Source of the DNA: a bacterium C-53
Lineage (GTDB): Bacteria > Bacillota > Clostridia > Lachnospirales > Lachnospiraceae
DNA: 64,000 bases
Assembly (NCBI GenBank): GCA_003612525.1
Contig: RAZD01000013.1
Coordinates: 1-64,000 of the forward strand
Reading direction: 5' to 3'
Positions within the stretch are counted from its first letter, which is position 1, and each line of letters begins with the position of its first letter. The translations under genes were made by a program, and so were the position numbers. Shown here one piece after another: positions 18,191 through 27,517 of the stretch. Under the pieces are notes generated by a model that saw only the letters and a list, made by a program, of their open reading frames with translations, had not been told where the DNA came from and searched no databases.

Positions 18191-19503
18191 TAATCGTCCT
18201 TGCTTCCGTCAAAAATTAACAGCCTGTCTTTTTCAGGAAAACCGTTCAAAGCAGCGCCCTCTTTATAAATTTCAACTGTGATGTCGTACAGGCGGTCACG
18301 TACCTCACTCGCCGCAAGATCTTTTGTCCTGACTGAATGAAAAGGCTGCGGCGCCTGATTATACTGAAACTCGACCTGAGTCGGAACATCCGTATTGGTC
18401 ATTATATTTTTATTAAGGTTTGTACAGAAAACAGTCGGAGAATCCGCCACAGACAGACAGTCCTCTTTCAGCGTAAGTTTCAGGCGGTATGTATTTTCAT
18501 AATATGCGGTCGGAATGGAATGATTCATCTGCTTAATCAAATAAATAGTGACCGGAATATTGTGTTCATTTTCGATCACCAGGTTATCTCCTTTCCAGTC
18601 ACTGTAAGCTGGATAGTAGAAAAGATAAAGATTCCGAAGCGCCTCTTTTGTCTCAACATTATTAAACATGACGCTTTCTTTTTCATATGTGACCGTTTCC
18701 TGACTGCCTGCAATGTTGCCTGCATAATTATAAGAAATCGTAACTTTAACATAATCGCCTCTTTCCGGCTCATATGAGTTATCGATTTTGACCGCAATCG
18801 TACGCTCCACATTCGATTTTTCAATCGCTTCGCCGCTCCCACTGCGCATTTCCATAATGGCAGAATCGTCGCTCTCCTTATCCTGCACAAAAAAGCCGTC
18901 CTGATCTGTATTCATTCTGTCAACCACAGCAATTGGCTCCTCATTCGGCATTTTATCCGCATTTTCATACGTCTGAAATACCGGGCTTCCACCTGCGCGA
19001 TATGGTACTGCATTCATGCTTATGAATGCATCATACTTCTTATTTTCATATGTGATACCGCTCATAGCAAAATAATACCTGCCGTCTTTCTGCTTTAAAA
19101 ACTGATACGTTTCACCGCCGTCAGCCGAATATACGCTGGCATGCAAATCCGTGTCCGGGTTTGCCGGCATCTGCGAAGGATCAACATCCGTGTACTGACC
19201 CGATGAATCTATTCGCACTTCCTTCACATCCCCGCCGCCTGCAATTATGCGGAAATCTTTCTCCTGGAAATTATACTGATAGCAGATTTCATCCACCTTA
19301 TAAGCTTTCAGCCCCTCCGTGATATCCTGTGCAACCGTCGTTACCCGGAATGCTTCCCTCGCTTTGAGGTTCGTCCGAAAAGATGTCAAAAACGCATGGA
19401 GAAAAGGAACCACGATAACACCCAGTATCGCAATTGCCACCAAAAGTTCAATAAGAGTCATCCCGCGATTGTTCAATTGTTTCTCACATCTGTTCATTCG
19501 CAT
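18190..19503 (-). CDS. Prepilin-like protein, PilV/GspI type (large)
   Basis: About 437 residues. The prepilin signal is NNRG then MTLIELLVAIAILGVIVVPF, with Glu at +5. The helix is followed by FLTSFRTNLKAREAFRVTTVAQDITE, as in PilV/GspI. The soluble part (about 350 residues) is larger than in classical PilV and unrecognised. The start is chosen at the ATG with GAGG nine bases upstream, inside the 3' end of pilO; an upstream reading frame extension lies fully within pilO. It overlaps pilO by 20 bases and the next gene by one. Opens the four-gene minor-pilin block. Confidence 0.82.
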   Translation of the reverse strand: MRMNRCEKQLNNRGMTLIELLVAIAILGVIVVPFLHAFLTSFRTNLKAREAFRVTTVAQDITEGLKAYKVDEICYQYNFQEKDFRIIAGGGDVKEVRIDSSGQYTDVDPSQMPANPDTDLHASVYSADGGETYQFLKQKDGRYYFAMSGITYENKKYDAFISMNAVPYRAGGSPVFQTYENADKMPNEEPIAVVDRMNTDQDGFFVQDKESDDSAIMEMRSGSGEAIEKSNVERTIAVKIDNSYEPERGDYVKVTISYNYAGNIAGSQETVTYEKESVMFNNVETKEALRNLYLFYYPAYSDWKGDNLVIENEHNIPVTIYLIKQMNHSIPTAYYENTYRLKLTLKEDCLSVADSPTVFCTNLNKNIMTNTDVPTQVEFQYNQAPQPFHSVRTKDLAASEVRDRLYDITVEIYKEGAALNGFPEKDRLLIFDGSKDD

Positions 19504-20356
19504 CCGTATTTTCCTCTTCCGCATCTTCCCCACTGTCTGACTGTGTTTCAGGAAGTACAATAGACCCGAATAAGTTGGTATTTCCAATCAATACATTTGA
19601 GAAATCCGGCGGCGTATACGGTTTTCCGTTCCCTGTCAGATAATACATATTGACGCGCATATTTCCCGACAGCATACCCGAAGTATTATCATATGCCGCT
19701 GCCACGCTCTCTACCGTCATACGGTTGGGATTGGTGCAGATATAATTTATGCAGCGCTTCAGTCCGTCATAAGACAGTTCGTAGGAAATCGTTACCGGCT
19801 GATTGTAAAGCGCCATATTCGCCCCGGCATCCGTTATCCTGTCTTCCGCCGCCTCATCGTCAGCATCAGAGTCGACGGCAGTGCCCTCAAGTTCCGCATC
19901 CGCCTCAAGAGCCGCCTGATCTGCCGGTGCGTCGGATTTTGCCTTATCTATGGCATCCTCTTTCTCCTCCGTACCTTCTGTATCCTCATTTCCTCCGGAC
20001 TGGTACTGTACCTCCTGTGGCTCAATTGTAATTCCATTTACCTGAAGCGGCGCCAGAGATTCCTCATAAATTGCAAGATAGATCGCATCCTCCGCCATCA
20101 CGTTTGACGGAAACAAATTGTAAACAGAAGCAATTTGCCGGTTCATATCCTCCGTCTCTGTAATATATTCTTCTCTTTTCGCCTCCATTGCTTCGAGTTC
20201 TGCTATTCTCACGGACAGACTGTTATTCTCTGTCTCCAGCGCATCTGACTTCTGCATAAAAGGCTGGTATACAAAGAAATAGACAAGCGCTGCCGCAAGA
20301 ACACCGCAAAGCCCTAACAGAAGCAGCAAATCTTTTTTCGAAACAGACATAGACAT
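19484..20356 (-). CDS. pilO: Type IV pilus inner-membrane protein PilO-like
   Basis: 290 residues: membrane helix at about 10-30, coiled coil at 35-75 (ETENNSLSVRIAELEAME), then a periplasm-type ferredoxin-like fold as in PilO. An acidic Asp/Glu/Ala-rich insertion of about 50 residues (roughly 120-170) splits this domain and is unusual. PilO pairs with PilN and connects PilM and the motor to the pilus. GGAGG lies seven bases before the ATG, and the gene follows the PilM-PilN fusion by 11 bp. In a Gram-positive cell the domain would face the wall zone. Confidence 0.82.
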   Translation of the reverse strand: MSMSVSKKDLLLLLGLCGVLAAALVYFFVYQPFMQKSDALETENNSLSVRIAELEAMEAKREEYITETEDMNRQIASVYNLFPSNVMAEDAIYLAIYEESLAPLQVNGITIEPQEVQYQSGGNEDTEGTEEKEDAIDKAKSDAPADQAALEADAELEGTAVDSDADDEAAEDRITDAGANMALYNQPVTISYELSYDGLKRCINYICTNPNRMTVESVAAAYDNTSGMLSGNMRVNMYYLTGNGKPYTPPDFSNVLIGNTNLFGSIVLPETQSDSGEDAEEENTDANEQM

Positions 20357-20367
20357 CTTTTATCCTC

Positions 20368-22032
20368 CTATTCTACAGGCGCTTCATCAGTGGAAACACT
20401 TAAATCGACCGGCTGATAGGTACAGATAACTGAAAAATTAATCTGCGTTACACCCAGTTCATCTGTATTTTCAGTAATCTGCTGTATATCAACGGAAGAA
20501 ATGCTGTCAAATGTACGAAATGCAGAAACGACTGCTGCCGCCGACTCTTTCGAATCAGCGTTCATATTAATGACAACCTGACTGGTATCTGCTGAAAATG
20601 ACAGAAAATTTACTTTTGAAGGCATTTTCGCTTCCATTTCCTGAACAAACTGCGGCAGATTCTCATTATTCACCCTCGTCGTATTATACATTGCAGTTGC
20701 ATCCTCATATTTTTCTACGGCATCTCTATACTCAATATAGACCTTCTCTATCGGTTCAAGCTTTGAAACCCGTTCTTTCAGCCTTCGGTTTTCCCTGTTC
20801 AAATGGATATACGGCACAACGGAAACTACGATAAGAACTACGGCAATCACGAGACCCCCTGCAAAAAGAAGCAGCCCTGTATGATCCGTCGACGAAACTT
20901 TTTTCTTTCCTCCAGCTTTTCTCCCGGCTTTGCGCTCTTCCGCCATAAAGTCAACCGGGTCAATCCCTGCGCCTACGCATGCAAAAAATTCACAGGAACT
21001 GATATTATCTTTCTGCACATCCTTGCCAAAAGTAATACCGTCAATTTTACGCACAATCTGCGCTTTCATACCGATTTCTGTCGACAGAAGACGGTCAATG
21101 CCCTTAAAATCTGCACCAAGCCCGATCAGATAAATATGTTCAATCGGATCGGAATTCCGCGAAGCATAATAGTCTGTGACACGCGCGATACCATTTACAA
21201 GCAGTTCCAGAGAATCCGTCAGTTCTGCACAGGTCGCCTGTTTGGATGAATGACCTGAGGAGAAATCTCTCTCTCGTATCTCCTCCCGGCTAAAAGAACT
21301 AAGAATACAGGTTTCGTCTTTTAAAATCCGGACAGCTTCTTCATAAGAAAGGTCTTTTCCATAACTGTCGCTTTCACATAGAACTTCAATCGCACTGTCC
21401 ATGCCATACGAAACATTTCTCTGAAAAATCATTTTTCCTTTTTTGAAAACCGTCAGGAGAGTCGAACGCTCACTCATTTTTATAACCAGCGTAACTCTGT
21501 CGGAACCCATTGTACGGGCAATCGGCACAATACTGTTTCCGCCGTAATCAATTGCCGCTATCGTAAGCCCGGCCTGCGTCGCCAATTTGGTATAACCTTC
21601 CAGCAAATCTCTCGGCGCAGCAAGTACAAGCAGTTTGTACTGCTTATTCGTGCCTGTCTCTATCGTATCCATTATATTATAAGCCAGCTGGTATCCGGAA
21701 AGATCAACCGGAAAATAATCTTTCGCATTCACGTTTACAAGTGATGAAATCTTATTCTTCCTCACAAATGGAATCAATACTTCACGGCTTGCAATTTTCG
21801 TAGAAGTAACGGAAAACACCACCTGTTTCGTCTTAATTCTTCTCTGTCTGATCTCCTGCTGCAATACGCCTGCCAGTCTGCCCGTATCGTGCAAAACACC
21901 GTCTTCCAGCACGCCTTCCGGCGTCTGTATTGTAAAGCAATGATACACTTTCGGCCTCGCGACCTTGTAATCAACTTCACAAACCCTTGTCAGCATATAG
22001 CCGACTTCTATGCTTATTACTCTACCTGCCAT
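20368..22032 (-). CDS. pilM: PilM-PilN fusion protein
   Basis: About 554 residues. Residues 1-363 match the actin-like ATPase PilM (GRVISIEVG start, VTLVIKMSERSTLLTVF, and the C-terminal IYLIGLGADFKGIDRLL). A basic linker (about 366-380, KAGRKAGGKKK) leads to a membrane helix (386-407), a coiled coil (410-445) and a small alpha/beta domain ending near 550, which is the layout of PilN. PilM normally binds the cytoplasmic tail of a separate PilN; here both are one chain. The ATG used has AAAGG 11 bases upstream and lies 16 bp past pilD. An in-frame ATG 45 bases earlier would overlap pilD and is less likely. Confidence 0.85.
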   Translation of the reverse strand: MAGRVISIEVGYMLTRVCEVDYKVARPKVYHCFTIQTPEGVLEDGVLHDTGRLAGVLQQEIRQRRIKTKQVVFSVTSTKIASREVLIPFVRKNKISSLVNVNAKDYFPVDLSGYQLAYNIMDTIETGTNKQYKLLVLAAPRDLLEGYTKLATQAGLTIAAIDYGGNSIVPIARTMGSDRVTLVIKMSERSTLLTVFKKGKMIFQRNVSYGMDSAIEVLCESDSYGKDLSYEEAVRILKDETCILSSFSREEIRERDFSSGHSSKQATCAELTDSLELLVNGIARVTDYYASRNSDPIEHIYLIGLGADFKGIDRLLSTEIGMKAQIVRKIDGITFGKDVQKDNISSCEFFACVGAGIDPVDFMAEERKAGRKAGGKKKVSSTDHTGLLLFAGGLVIAVVLIVVSVVPYIHLNRENRRLKERVSKLEPIEKVYIEYRDAVEKYEDATAMYNTTRVNNENLPQFVQEMEAKMPSKVNFLSFSADTSQVVINMNADSKESAAAVVSAFRTFDSISSVDIQQITENTDELGVTQINFSVICTYQPVDLSVSTDEAPVE

Positions 22033-22048
22033 AAGTAACCATGCCTTT

Positions 22049-22807
22049 CTATACAAGCAATCCCATATACCACTCAATCATATTCTCACCCCACAAAACA
22101 GCCACGGCCATTCCTGCCGCAAGATAGGGTCCCATTGCAAGCACATGATCTGCTCTTGTGACTTTCATACGAATCAAATGTATTACGGAACCTAAAATAC
22201 ATCCTAACAAAAAACCCAGAAGATTTAACTTCCATCCAACCAGCAAACCACAAGATGCCATAAGCTTAATATCACCACCGCCTATGCCCCTGCCGTTCGT
22301 TGCAATATAAATTATATAAAGAAAAAAACTTACCGAAAACAGACCGGCTGCATACTGCAGCCAGCGTGTATAATCAAGCGCAAGATGAATCATCCCCAGC
22401 GCCAGTATAAAAATATTGATTCCGAGAGGTATCTCGTACGTCCTGAAATCAATTACGCTTAACACAAGAAAAGCGGAGAATAACAGACAATACAAAATAC
22501 TGTCTATATACCATCCCCGCACAACAAATATAAGAACATAGAAAAATCCGTTTGATGCTTCGATGATAGGGTACTGCAGGGATATCCTTGTTCCGCATTT
22601 ACGACATTTCCCGCCCAGGCAGATATAGCTTAGAAGTGGTACAAGATCATACCACCTAAGCATAGATCCGCACATCATACAGTGGGAACGCGTACTGACA
22701 ATATTCTCTTTTTCAGGTATTCTGTAGATGCATACGTTTAAAAAACTTCCGATTACGATTCCAAACAGAAAAATTATTATGTACGCTACAACAAATTCCG
22801 GTGTCAT
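22049..22807 (-). CDS. pilD: Prepilin peptidase (A24 family)
   Basis: Bifunctional leader peptidase/N-methyltransferase of 252 residues, polytopic. The N-terminal GSFLNVCIYRIP motif and two CxxC pairs (CMMC and CRKC) form the zinc-binding cytoplasmic domain. The two catalytic aspartates are visible in VIDFRTYEIP and GIGGGDIKLM. It cleaves the prepilins encoded around it after the Gly before the hydrophobic helix and methylates the new N-terminus. Being encoded between the major pilin and pilMN is typical of Clostridia. The gene ends 16 bp before the pilMN start. Confidence 0.95.
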   Translation of the reverse strand: MTPEFVVAYIIIFLFGIVIGSFLNVCIYRIPEKENIVSTRSHCMMCGSMLRWYDLVPLLSYICLGGKCRKCGTRISLQYPIIEASNGFFYVLIFVVRGWYIDSILYCLLFSAFLVLSVIDFRTYEIPLGINIFILALGMIHLALDYTRWLQYAAGLFSVSFFLYIIYIATNGRGIGGGDIKLMASCGLLVGWKLNLLGFLLGCILGSVIHLIRMKVTRADHVLAMGPYLAAGMAVAVLWGENMIEWYMGLLV

Positions 22808-22833
22808 TGGATTTTATCCTTCAGAATGTGAGA

Positions 22834-23277
22834 TTATTTCATTGCATCTTTAAAATTCTGTTCCGGAGTGCCATTTTCGACTCCGCCAGATGCGCCATAT
22901 TCAAAGTCAACAATTCCGTTGCTGCTCACGGTTACATGGATGGTATATTCGCTCCATGCCGTTTTACTCTTACATACTGTACTCCCTTTAATGCCGGCAT
23001 CTTTCAATGCATTTTCTACAAATCCGCCTTCAGGACTGCATTTTAACTCTGTGTTTACTGTAATCGTACCGTCTTCCGGCGTATTATTCGGGTCTGTGGC
23101 ATACGCAATAACCGCGTTCGTAATTTCCTGCGCGTTCGTTATATCCGTTGAATTTCTGGCGCGTTCGACATACTTCAGAAACTGCGGCGCCAGAACCCCG
23201 ACCAGTACAGCCATAATCGCAATTACAATAATAAGTTCAACGAGTGAAAAACCTCCGTTATTCATTTTCTTCTTCAT
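22834..23277 (-). CDS. pilA: Major type IV prepilin
   Basis: About 147 residues with MKKKMNNGG then FSLVELIIVIAIMAVLVGVL: cleavage after Gly9, Glu at +5, then the PQFLKYVERARNSTD helix of major pilins. The start is set by GGAG eight bases upstream; an upstream in-frame ATG lacks a site. Two cysteines (in ELKCSPEGG and GSTVCKSK) could form a disulfide in the C-terminal region. Small size, position between pilC and pilD, and its own good ribosome site fit the main shaft subunit. Confidence 0.92.
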   Translation of the reverse strand: MKKKMNNGGFSLVELIIVIAIMAVLVGVLAPQFLKYVERARNSTDITNAQEITNAVIAYATDPNNTPEDGTITVNTELKCSPEGGFVENALKDAGIKGSTVCKSKTAWSEYTIHVTVSSNGIVDFEYGASGGVENGTPEQNFKDAMK

Positions 23278-23337
23278 ACAATGTTCTCCTTTTTTCATTT
23301 ATTTTAAATATATATCCCTATCCATATATACCTAATA

Positions 23338-24549
23338 CTATAATCTGTCCAGATTATCATACATAGACATCATAGGCGCCATTACCGCTGCAATCAGAAA
23401 ACCCACAATCGCAGCCAGAATAATGATAATCATCGGCTCCATTGCAGCTACAAGCGACTGTGTCGCCAGTTCAACTTCCTCATCATAGTAATCGGCAAGT
23501 TTCTCAAGCAGTCCTTCAATATCACCCGCCTCCTCGCCAATCCGCGTCATATGGCAGACCATCGGAGGAAACAGGCCGCATCCCTGAAGGGGCTGCGAAA
23601 GAGGCACACCCTGCATAATTTCATCCCGGCAGTTTAGCAGTGCATCTCTTATTAAGACATTTCCCATCGTATCCGCCGTAATTGCAACAGCATCCACAAG
23701 CGGAACCCCCGCTGAAAGCAGGGTACTGACTGTTCTTGCAAAGCGCGCCGAAGATGTTTTCACGATAAGCTGTCCAAAAAGCGGTAATTTCAGTTCCATC
23801 CGGCTGAAAAAGACTTCTCCGGTCGATGAATTTTTAAAAAGCTTCAGACATCCGGCCGCCGCCACCGTAACAAGCAGAATCAGATACCACTTATGGATTA
23901 CAAAATCGCTCATTTTCATAACGGCCACCGTAATTCGGGGAAGTTCCACACCTAAGTCGTCAAACATTTCCGAATAATTTGGAATAACAAAGGTCAACAT
24001 GACAATAATCACCAGGACTGCAACAACGCATACAATAGCCGGATAGATCATAGCCTTTTTCATAAGGCTTTTCAGCTTTGCATCCTTCTCAAAATGTATG
24101 GCCATACGCTCAAAAGAAATATCGAGAGAACCTGATGCCTCACCCGCATCTACCATACTGAGAAGCAGCTTCGGAAAGATCTTCTGCTCGCGCATGGAAT
24201 TCGCAAGCGTTTCCCCTTTCTCCACATTAAGCTGCACTGCCCGCACCGCTTTTTGAAGCCGTTTGTTCTCCGTCTGCTCGGACAGCATATTCAGTGCATC
24301 AATAATCGTGACGCCTGCCTGCGTCATGCTGACGAACTGACGGCAAAATACACTGAAATCCCGTGCTTTCGGTCCGCCGCCTATCTCAATGTCAATATCC
24401 CGTGTCAGAATTCCCTGTTCCTTAATCTCCAACGGAACCAGCCCTTCCGCTTTCAGCGTCTGGCTGACTTTTTCCATATTTTCCGCCTCAAGGCTTCCCC
24501 TTCTTGTTTTTCCCGTCGAATCTACCGCGACATACCCAAAACTTTGCAT
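23338..24549 (-). CDS. pilC: Type IV pilus platform protein PilC (T2SS F family)
   Basis: 403 residues of the GspF/PilC family. Two homologous T2SSF domains are visible, each with a cytoplasmic helical bundle (RDFSVFCRQFVSMTQAGVTI and SARFARTVSTLLSAGVPLVD) and three membrane helices in total (about 168-190, 220-240, 370-395). The C-terminal AAMEPMIIIILAAIVGFLIA is a classic ending. PilC is the inner-membrane rotor-like platform on which PilB and PilT act. It sits between pilT and the major pilin in the operon. Confidence 0.95.
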   Translation of the reverse strand: MQSFGYVAVDSTGKTRRGSLEAENMEKVSQTLKAEGLVPLEIKEQGILTRDIDIEIGGGPKARDFSVFCRQFVSMTQAGVTIIDALNMLSEQTENKRLQKAVRAVQLNVEKGETLANSMREQKIFPKLLLSMVDAGEASGSLDISFERMAIHFEKDAKLKSLMKKAMIYPAIVCVVAVLVIIVMLTFVIPNYSEMFDDLGVELPRITVAVMKMSDFVIHKWYLILLVTVAAAGCLKLFKNSSTGEVFFSRMELKLPLFGQLIVKTSSARFARTVSTLLSAGVPLVDAVAITADTMGNVLIRDALLNCRDEIMQGVPLSQPLQGCGLFPPMVCHMTRIGEEAGDIEGLLEKLADYYDEEVELATQSLVAAMEPMIIIILAAIVGFLIAAVMAPMMSMYDNLDRL

Positions 24550-24591
24550 TTGCAGTTATTCCTCTTTTCCATCGGCCTTTCTATATTTATT

Positions 24592-25647
24592 TTAATACAC
24601 TTTTCTGCTCATGTAAGAATAATCCTGCGCAAATTCGAGTGCTTTTTCCGCACTGATACGTCCCAGCACAAATAATTCATAAAGTGCGTCGTCCATCGTA
24701 ATCATTCCGCGCTTACGGCCTGTCTGCATCATTGAAGCGATCTGAAACGTTTTACCCTCACGTATCAGATTGCGAATGGCCGGATTTGCAACCATCACCT
24801 CAAATGCCGCGCATCGTCCTCCCTCCACATCATCGGTCGGAATCAGCTGCTGGGATACCACGCATTCAAGAACCGTTGCAAGCTGTATTCTCACCTGTTC
24901 CTGCTGATGCGGCGGAAACACATCCACAATTCGGTCTATTGTGCTTGCCGCTCCGATTGTATGCAGCGTTGAAAATACAAGATGACCCGTTTCCGCTGCC
25001 GTAACAGCCGTTGATATCGTATCAAGATCTCGCAGCTCTCCTAAAAGAATCACATCCGGGTCCTGCCGGAGTGCCGCGCGAAGCGCCTGTGTATATGACA
25101 GAGTATCAAGACCGATTTCTCTCTGATTTACAATCGACAGTTTACTTTTATGTAAATACTCAATCGGATCCTCCAGCGTGATTACGTGAGCCGGATAAGT
25201 TTCGTTTATTACATTAATTAAAGATGCCAGCGTCGTGGATTTTCCGCTTCCCGTAGGACCTGTCACAAGGACAAGGCCTCTTTTCTTCGATGTCATTTCC
25301 AGAACGGCATTGGGGATTTTTAACTCCTGAGGGGTGGGAATTGTAAACGGCAGCAATCGCAGCGCCGCTGCAAAAGTACCACGCTGCCTGAATACATTCA
25401 GTCGAAAACGGCCGGTTCCCTGAAGAGAATAGGCAAAGTCGATCTCTCCATGTTCCAGCAGCGTCTGCTTCTTACGTTCGTCAAGCAGAGGCATAATATA
25501 CGCCTCCACATCCGCCGGTTTTAATATATCTTCATTCAGGGGCATCAGCTGGCCGTCCACACGAATCATAACCGGACGCCCTACCGAAAAATGAACATCC
25601 GAAGTCCCCCGCCTCGTTGCCTGCGACAATATTTCCTCAATTTTCAT
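24592..25647 (-). CDS. pilT: Pilus retraction ATPase PilT
   Basis: 351 residues. Visible motifs: Walker A GPTGSGKSTT, Asp box ITLEDPIEYLH, Walker B region DVILLGELRDLDTIS, His box TAAETGHLVFSTLHT, and the C-terminal AIRNLIREGKTFQI (the AIRNLIRE retraction motif). Length matches PilT. Its presence next to pilB suggests retractable pili and twitching motility. A GGGAG site precedes the ATG. A 35-bp repeat lies between pilB and this gene. Confidence 0.96.
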   Translation of the reverse strand: MKIEEILSQATRRGTSDVHFSVGRPVMIRVDGQLMPLNEDILKPADVEAYIMPLLDERKKQTLLEHGEIDFAYSLQGTGRFRLNVFRQRGTFAAALRLLPFTIPTPQELKIPNAVLEMTSKKRGLVLVTGPTGSGKSTTLASLINVINETYPAHVITLEDPIEYLHKSKLSIVNQREIGLDTLSYTQALRAALRQDPDVILLGELRDLDTISTAVTAAETGHLVFSTLHTIGAASTIDRIVDVFPPHQQEQVRIQLATVLECVVSQQLIPTDDVEGGRCAAFEVMVANPAIRNLIREGKTFQIASMMQTGRKRGMITMDDALYELFVLGRISAEKALEFAQDYSYMSRKVY

Positions 25648-25665
25648 CTTAATCTCCCATTCTTA

Positions 25666-25700
25666 CTCAACCTGCGAATTTGGGCGCAAGAACGAATTTG
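25666..25700. repeat. 35-bp dispersed intergenic repeat, copy B
   Basis: Copy B of the element at 3881-3915 (30 of 35 bases identical). Read on the minus strand it contains the direct repeat CAAATTCG twice, 11 bases apart, and an imperfect inverted repeat whose arms extend to CCTGC/GCAGG. It lies in the short pilB-pilT spacer, just before the pilT ribosome site, the same relative place as copy A. Confidence 0.7.
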
Positions 25701-25710
25701 CAGGTGCACC

Positions 25711-27408
25711 CTATATGTCAAAAGATACCTTTGTCATCTCCGACATTGAAGTCACACCGTCAAGCACATACTGCGTCGCACTGATGCGAAGCGTACGCAT
25801 CCCTTCTTTCAATGCGGTTTCCTTTATCTCCTCCGCCGGCCTGTTTTTCGCGATTGCGCGTTTGAGCGCGGGTGTAATCCGCATAATTTCGTATACACCG
25901 ATTCGTCCTCTGTAACCTGTCATATCACATTTTGAGCAGCCGCATGGTTCATACACAAAAACCGGTTCCGATTTGTCTGTGTTCAGAAGCTCCTTCTGCT
26001 CCTCGTTTGCAGCCATCTTTTTACGGCAATGAGGGCAAAGCCGCCTTACAAGGCGCTGTGCAATGATACCTACAATTGAATCGGCCAGCAGATAGGGTTC
26101 CACACCCATATCCACAAGACGCCCTACCGTGCCTGCCGTACTGTTTGTATGTAATGTACTGACTACAAGATGTCCCGTAATCGAAGCCTGCACCGCAATC
26201 TCAGCCGTCTCGCTGTCTCTGATTTCACCAATCATGATTATATCCGGGTCCTGTCTCAAAATAGAACGCAGAGCAGAGGCAAATGTCAGGTCTGCCTTTG
26301 GATTTACATGGACCTGATTAATTCCGTTAATATTCGCTTCGACAGGATCCTCCACCGTAATAATATTGACATCTTCTTTATTTAATTCAGCAAGCGCCGT
26401 ATATAATGTCGTAGACTTGCCGCTTCCCGTGGGACCTGTCACAAGTATCATCCCATGTGGATTTCTCAGAATATGGTCAAACTGCCCTAACTCCTGCTCA
26501 TTGAAACCAAGCTGGGACTTCTCTCTGGTAAGTGCGTTCTTCGACGTGAGACGCAGCACCACTTTCTCCCCAAATACGGTCGGCAGTATCGAGGCACGGA
26601 TATCAAATTCCTGACGGTCAACAATCTGTGTAATCCGCCCATCCTGCGGTTTCCTCTTCTCGGAAATATCCATACCGCCGATTATTTTCACACGCGCCAC
26701 AATAGCGGGCAAAAGCCTTGTATTATAAGTCATTCTCTCATAAAGAGCGCCATCAATCCGATAGCGGACGCGTACCTGACGCTCCATAGGTTCAATATGA
26801 ATATCACTGGCACGCTGACGCACAGCCTGCTCAATCATAGATTTTACAAGCTGAACAATCGGCGAGTTATTCACATCCTCATTATAAGCGCCATCCTCCT
26901 CAGCCTGAAATTGCTCTTCCTTTTCTTTTGCATACTGGTCTGCAACGCTCATCACATCGGCATTGCCATATACCTTATCCACCGTCAGAAGAATCTGCCT
27001 CGGCGTAGAAACCACCGGTTCGATCTGCATATTCGTCACAATCGTAAAATCATCAATTGCAACCATATCCATAGGATCCGCCATCGCCACTTTTAAGACA
27101 TTCATATTATCGGGATGCAGCATATACGGGATCGCCGTATGCTTCTTGACCAGATTCACCGGCACCAGCTTTATAATTTCCTCCGGTATCACTACGCCTG
27201 TTAAATCAACCATTTCCATCTGGAGCTGTGAACTGAGAGCTTCCGCAATTGCCCGTTCCGTGCAGATTTGTTCATCTACGAGTGTCTCGCCAAGCTTCCG
27301 TCCGCTCCCTTTTTGGTTTTCAAGCCCTCTCTCCAACTGTTCCGGCGTAATCACATTCTGCGCAACTAATATATCACCCAAACGGAGCTTTCTCTTTCCA
27401 CGTTCCAT
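25711..27408 (-). CDS. pilB: Pilus extension ATPase PilB
   Basis: 565 residues. The N-terminus holds two 24-residue MshEN-type motifs, residues 9-32 (RLGDILV...LENQ) and 38-61 (KLGETLV...LSSQ), a fold that binds c-di-GMP in MshE and some PilB proteins; the usual central Gly is Asn18 and Gln47 here. The motor domain has Walker A GPTGSGKSTTLYTAL, GEIRDSETAEIA, the His box, and a zinc site of four cysteines (CPHC and CGCSKC). It powers pilus extension. First gene of the operon, with AGAGGAG upstream of ATG and a perfect sigma-A promoter about 110 bp upstream. Confidence 0.96.
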   Translation of the reverse strand: MERGKRKLRLGDILVAQNVITPEQLERGLENQKGSGRKLGETLVDEQICTERAIAEALSSQLQMEMVDLTGVVIPEEIIKLVPVNLVKKHTAIPYMLHPDNMNVLKVAMADPMDMVAIDDFTIVTNMQIEPVVSTPRQILLTVDKVYGNADVMSVADQYAKEKEEQFQAEEDGAYNEDVNNSPIVQLVKSMIEQAVRQRASDIHIEPMERQVRVRYRIDGALYERMTYNTRLLPAIVARVKIIGGMDISEKRKPQDGRITQIVDRQEFDIRASILPTVFGEKVVLRLTSKNALTREKSQLGFNEQELGQFDHILRNPHGMILVTGPTGSGKSTTLYTALAELNKEDVNIITVEDPVEANINGINQVHVNPKADLTFASALRSILRQDPDIIMIGEIRDSETAEIAVQASITGHLVVSTLHTNSTAGTVGRLVDMGVEPYLLADSIVGIIAQRLVRRLCPHCRKKMAANEEQKELLNTDKSEPVFVYEPCGCSKCDMTGYRGRIGVYEIMRITPALKRAIAKNRPAEEIKETALKEGMRTLRISATQYVLDGVTSMSEMTKVSFDI

Positions 27409-27450
27409 CTTAACTCCTCTATTTATGTATCTTATGCATCCTTTTTATCA

Positions 27451-27474
27451 AAAAACACCATATATGGTATTTTT
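27451..27474. repeat. Near-perfect 24-bp dyad in the pil 5' leader
   Basis: AAAAACACCATATATGGTATTTTT, given as positions only in full: arms are symmetric except one mismatch pair (C27456/A27469), with core ACCATATATGGT. It lies between the pil transcription start and pilB. On the minus strand it is followed by a run of T, so as RNA it could act as a weak terminator; as DNA it could be an operator. A sister palindrome lies at 27673-27694. Confidence 0.6.
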
Positions 27475-27517
27475 CATGTAAAAATAGCCACATTATTCCC
27501 CAAAAATTCTTCAATAT

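Noticed and set aside
27409-27511. c-di-GMP riboswitch in the pil leader
   Set aside because: Type IV pilus genes in some Clostridia have one, but the leader of about 100 bases is AT-rich and lacks the conserved GEMM core and tetraloop-receptor pattern.
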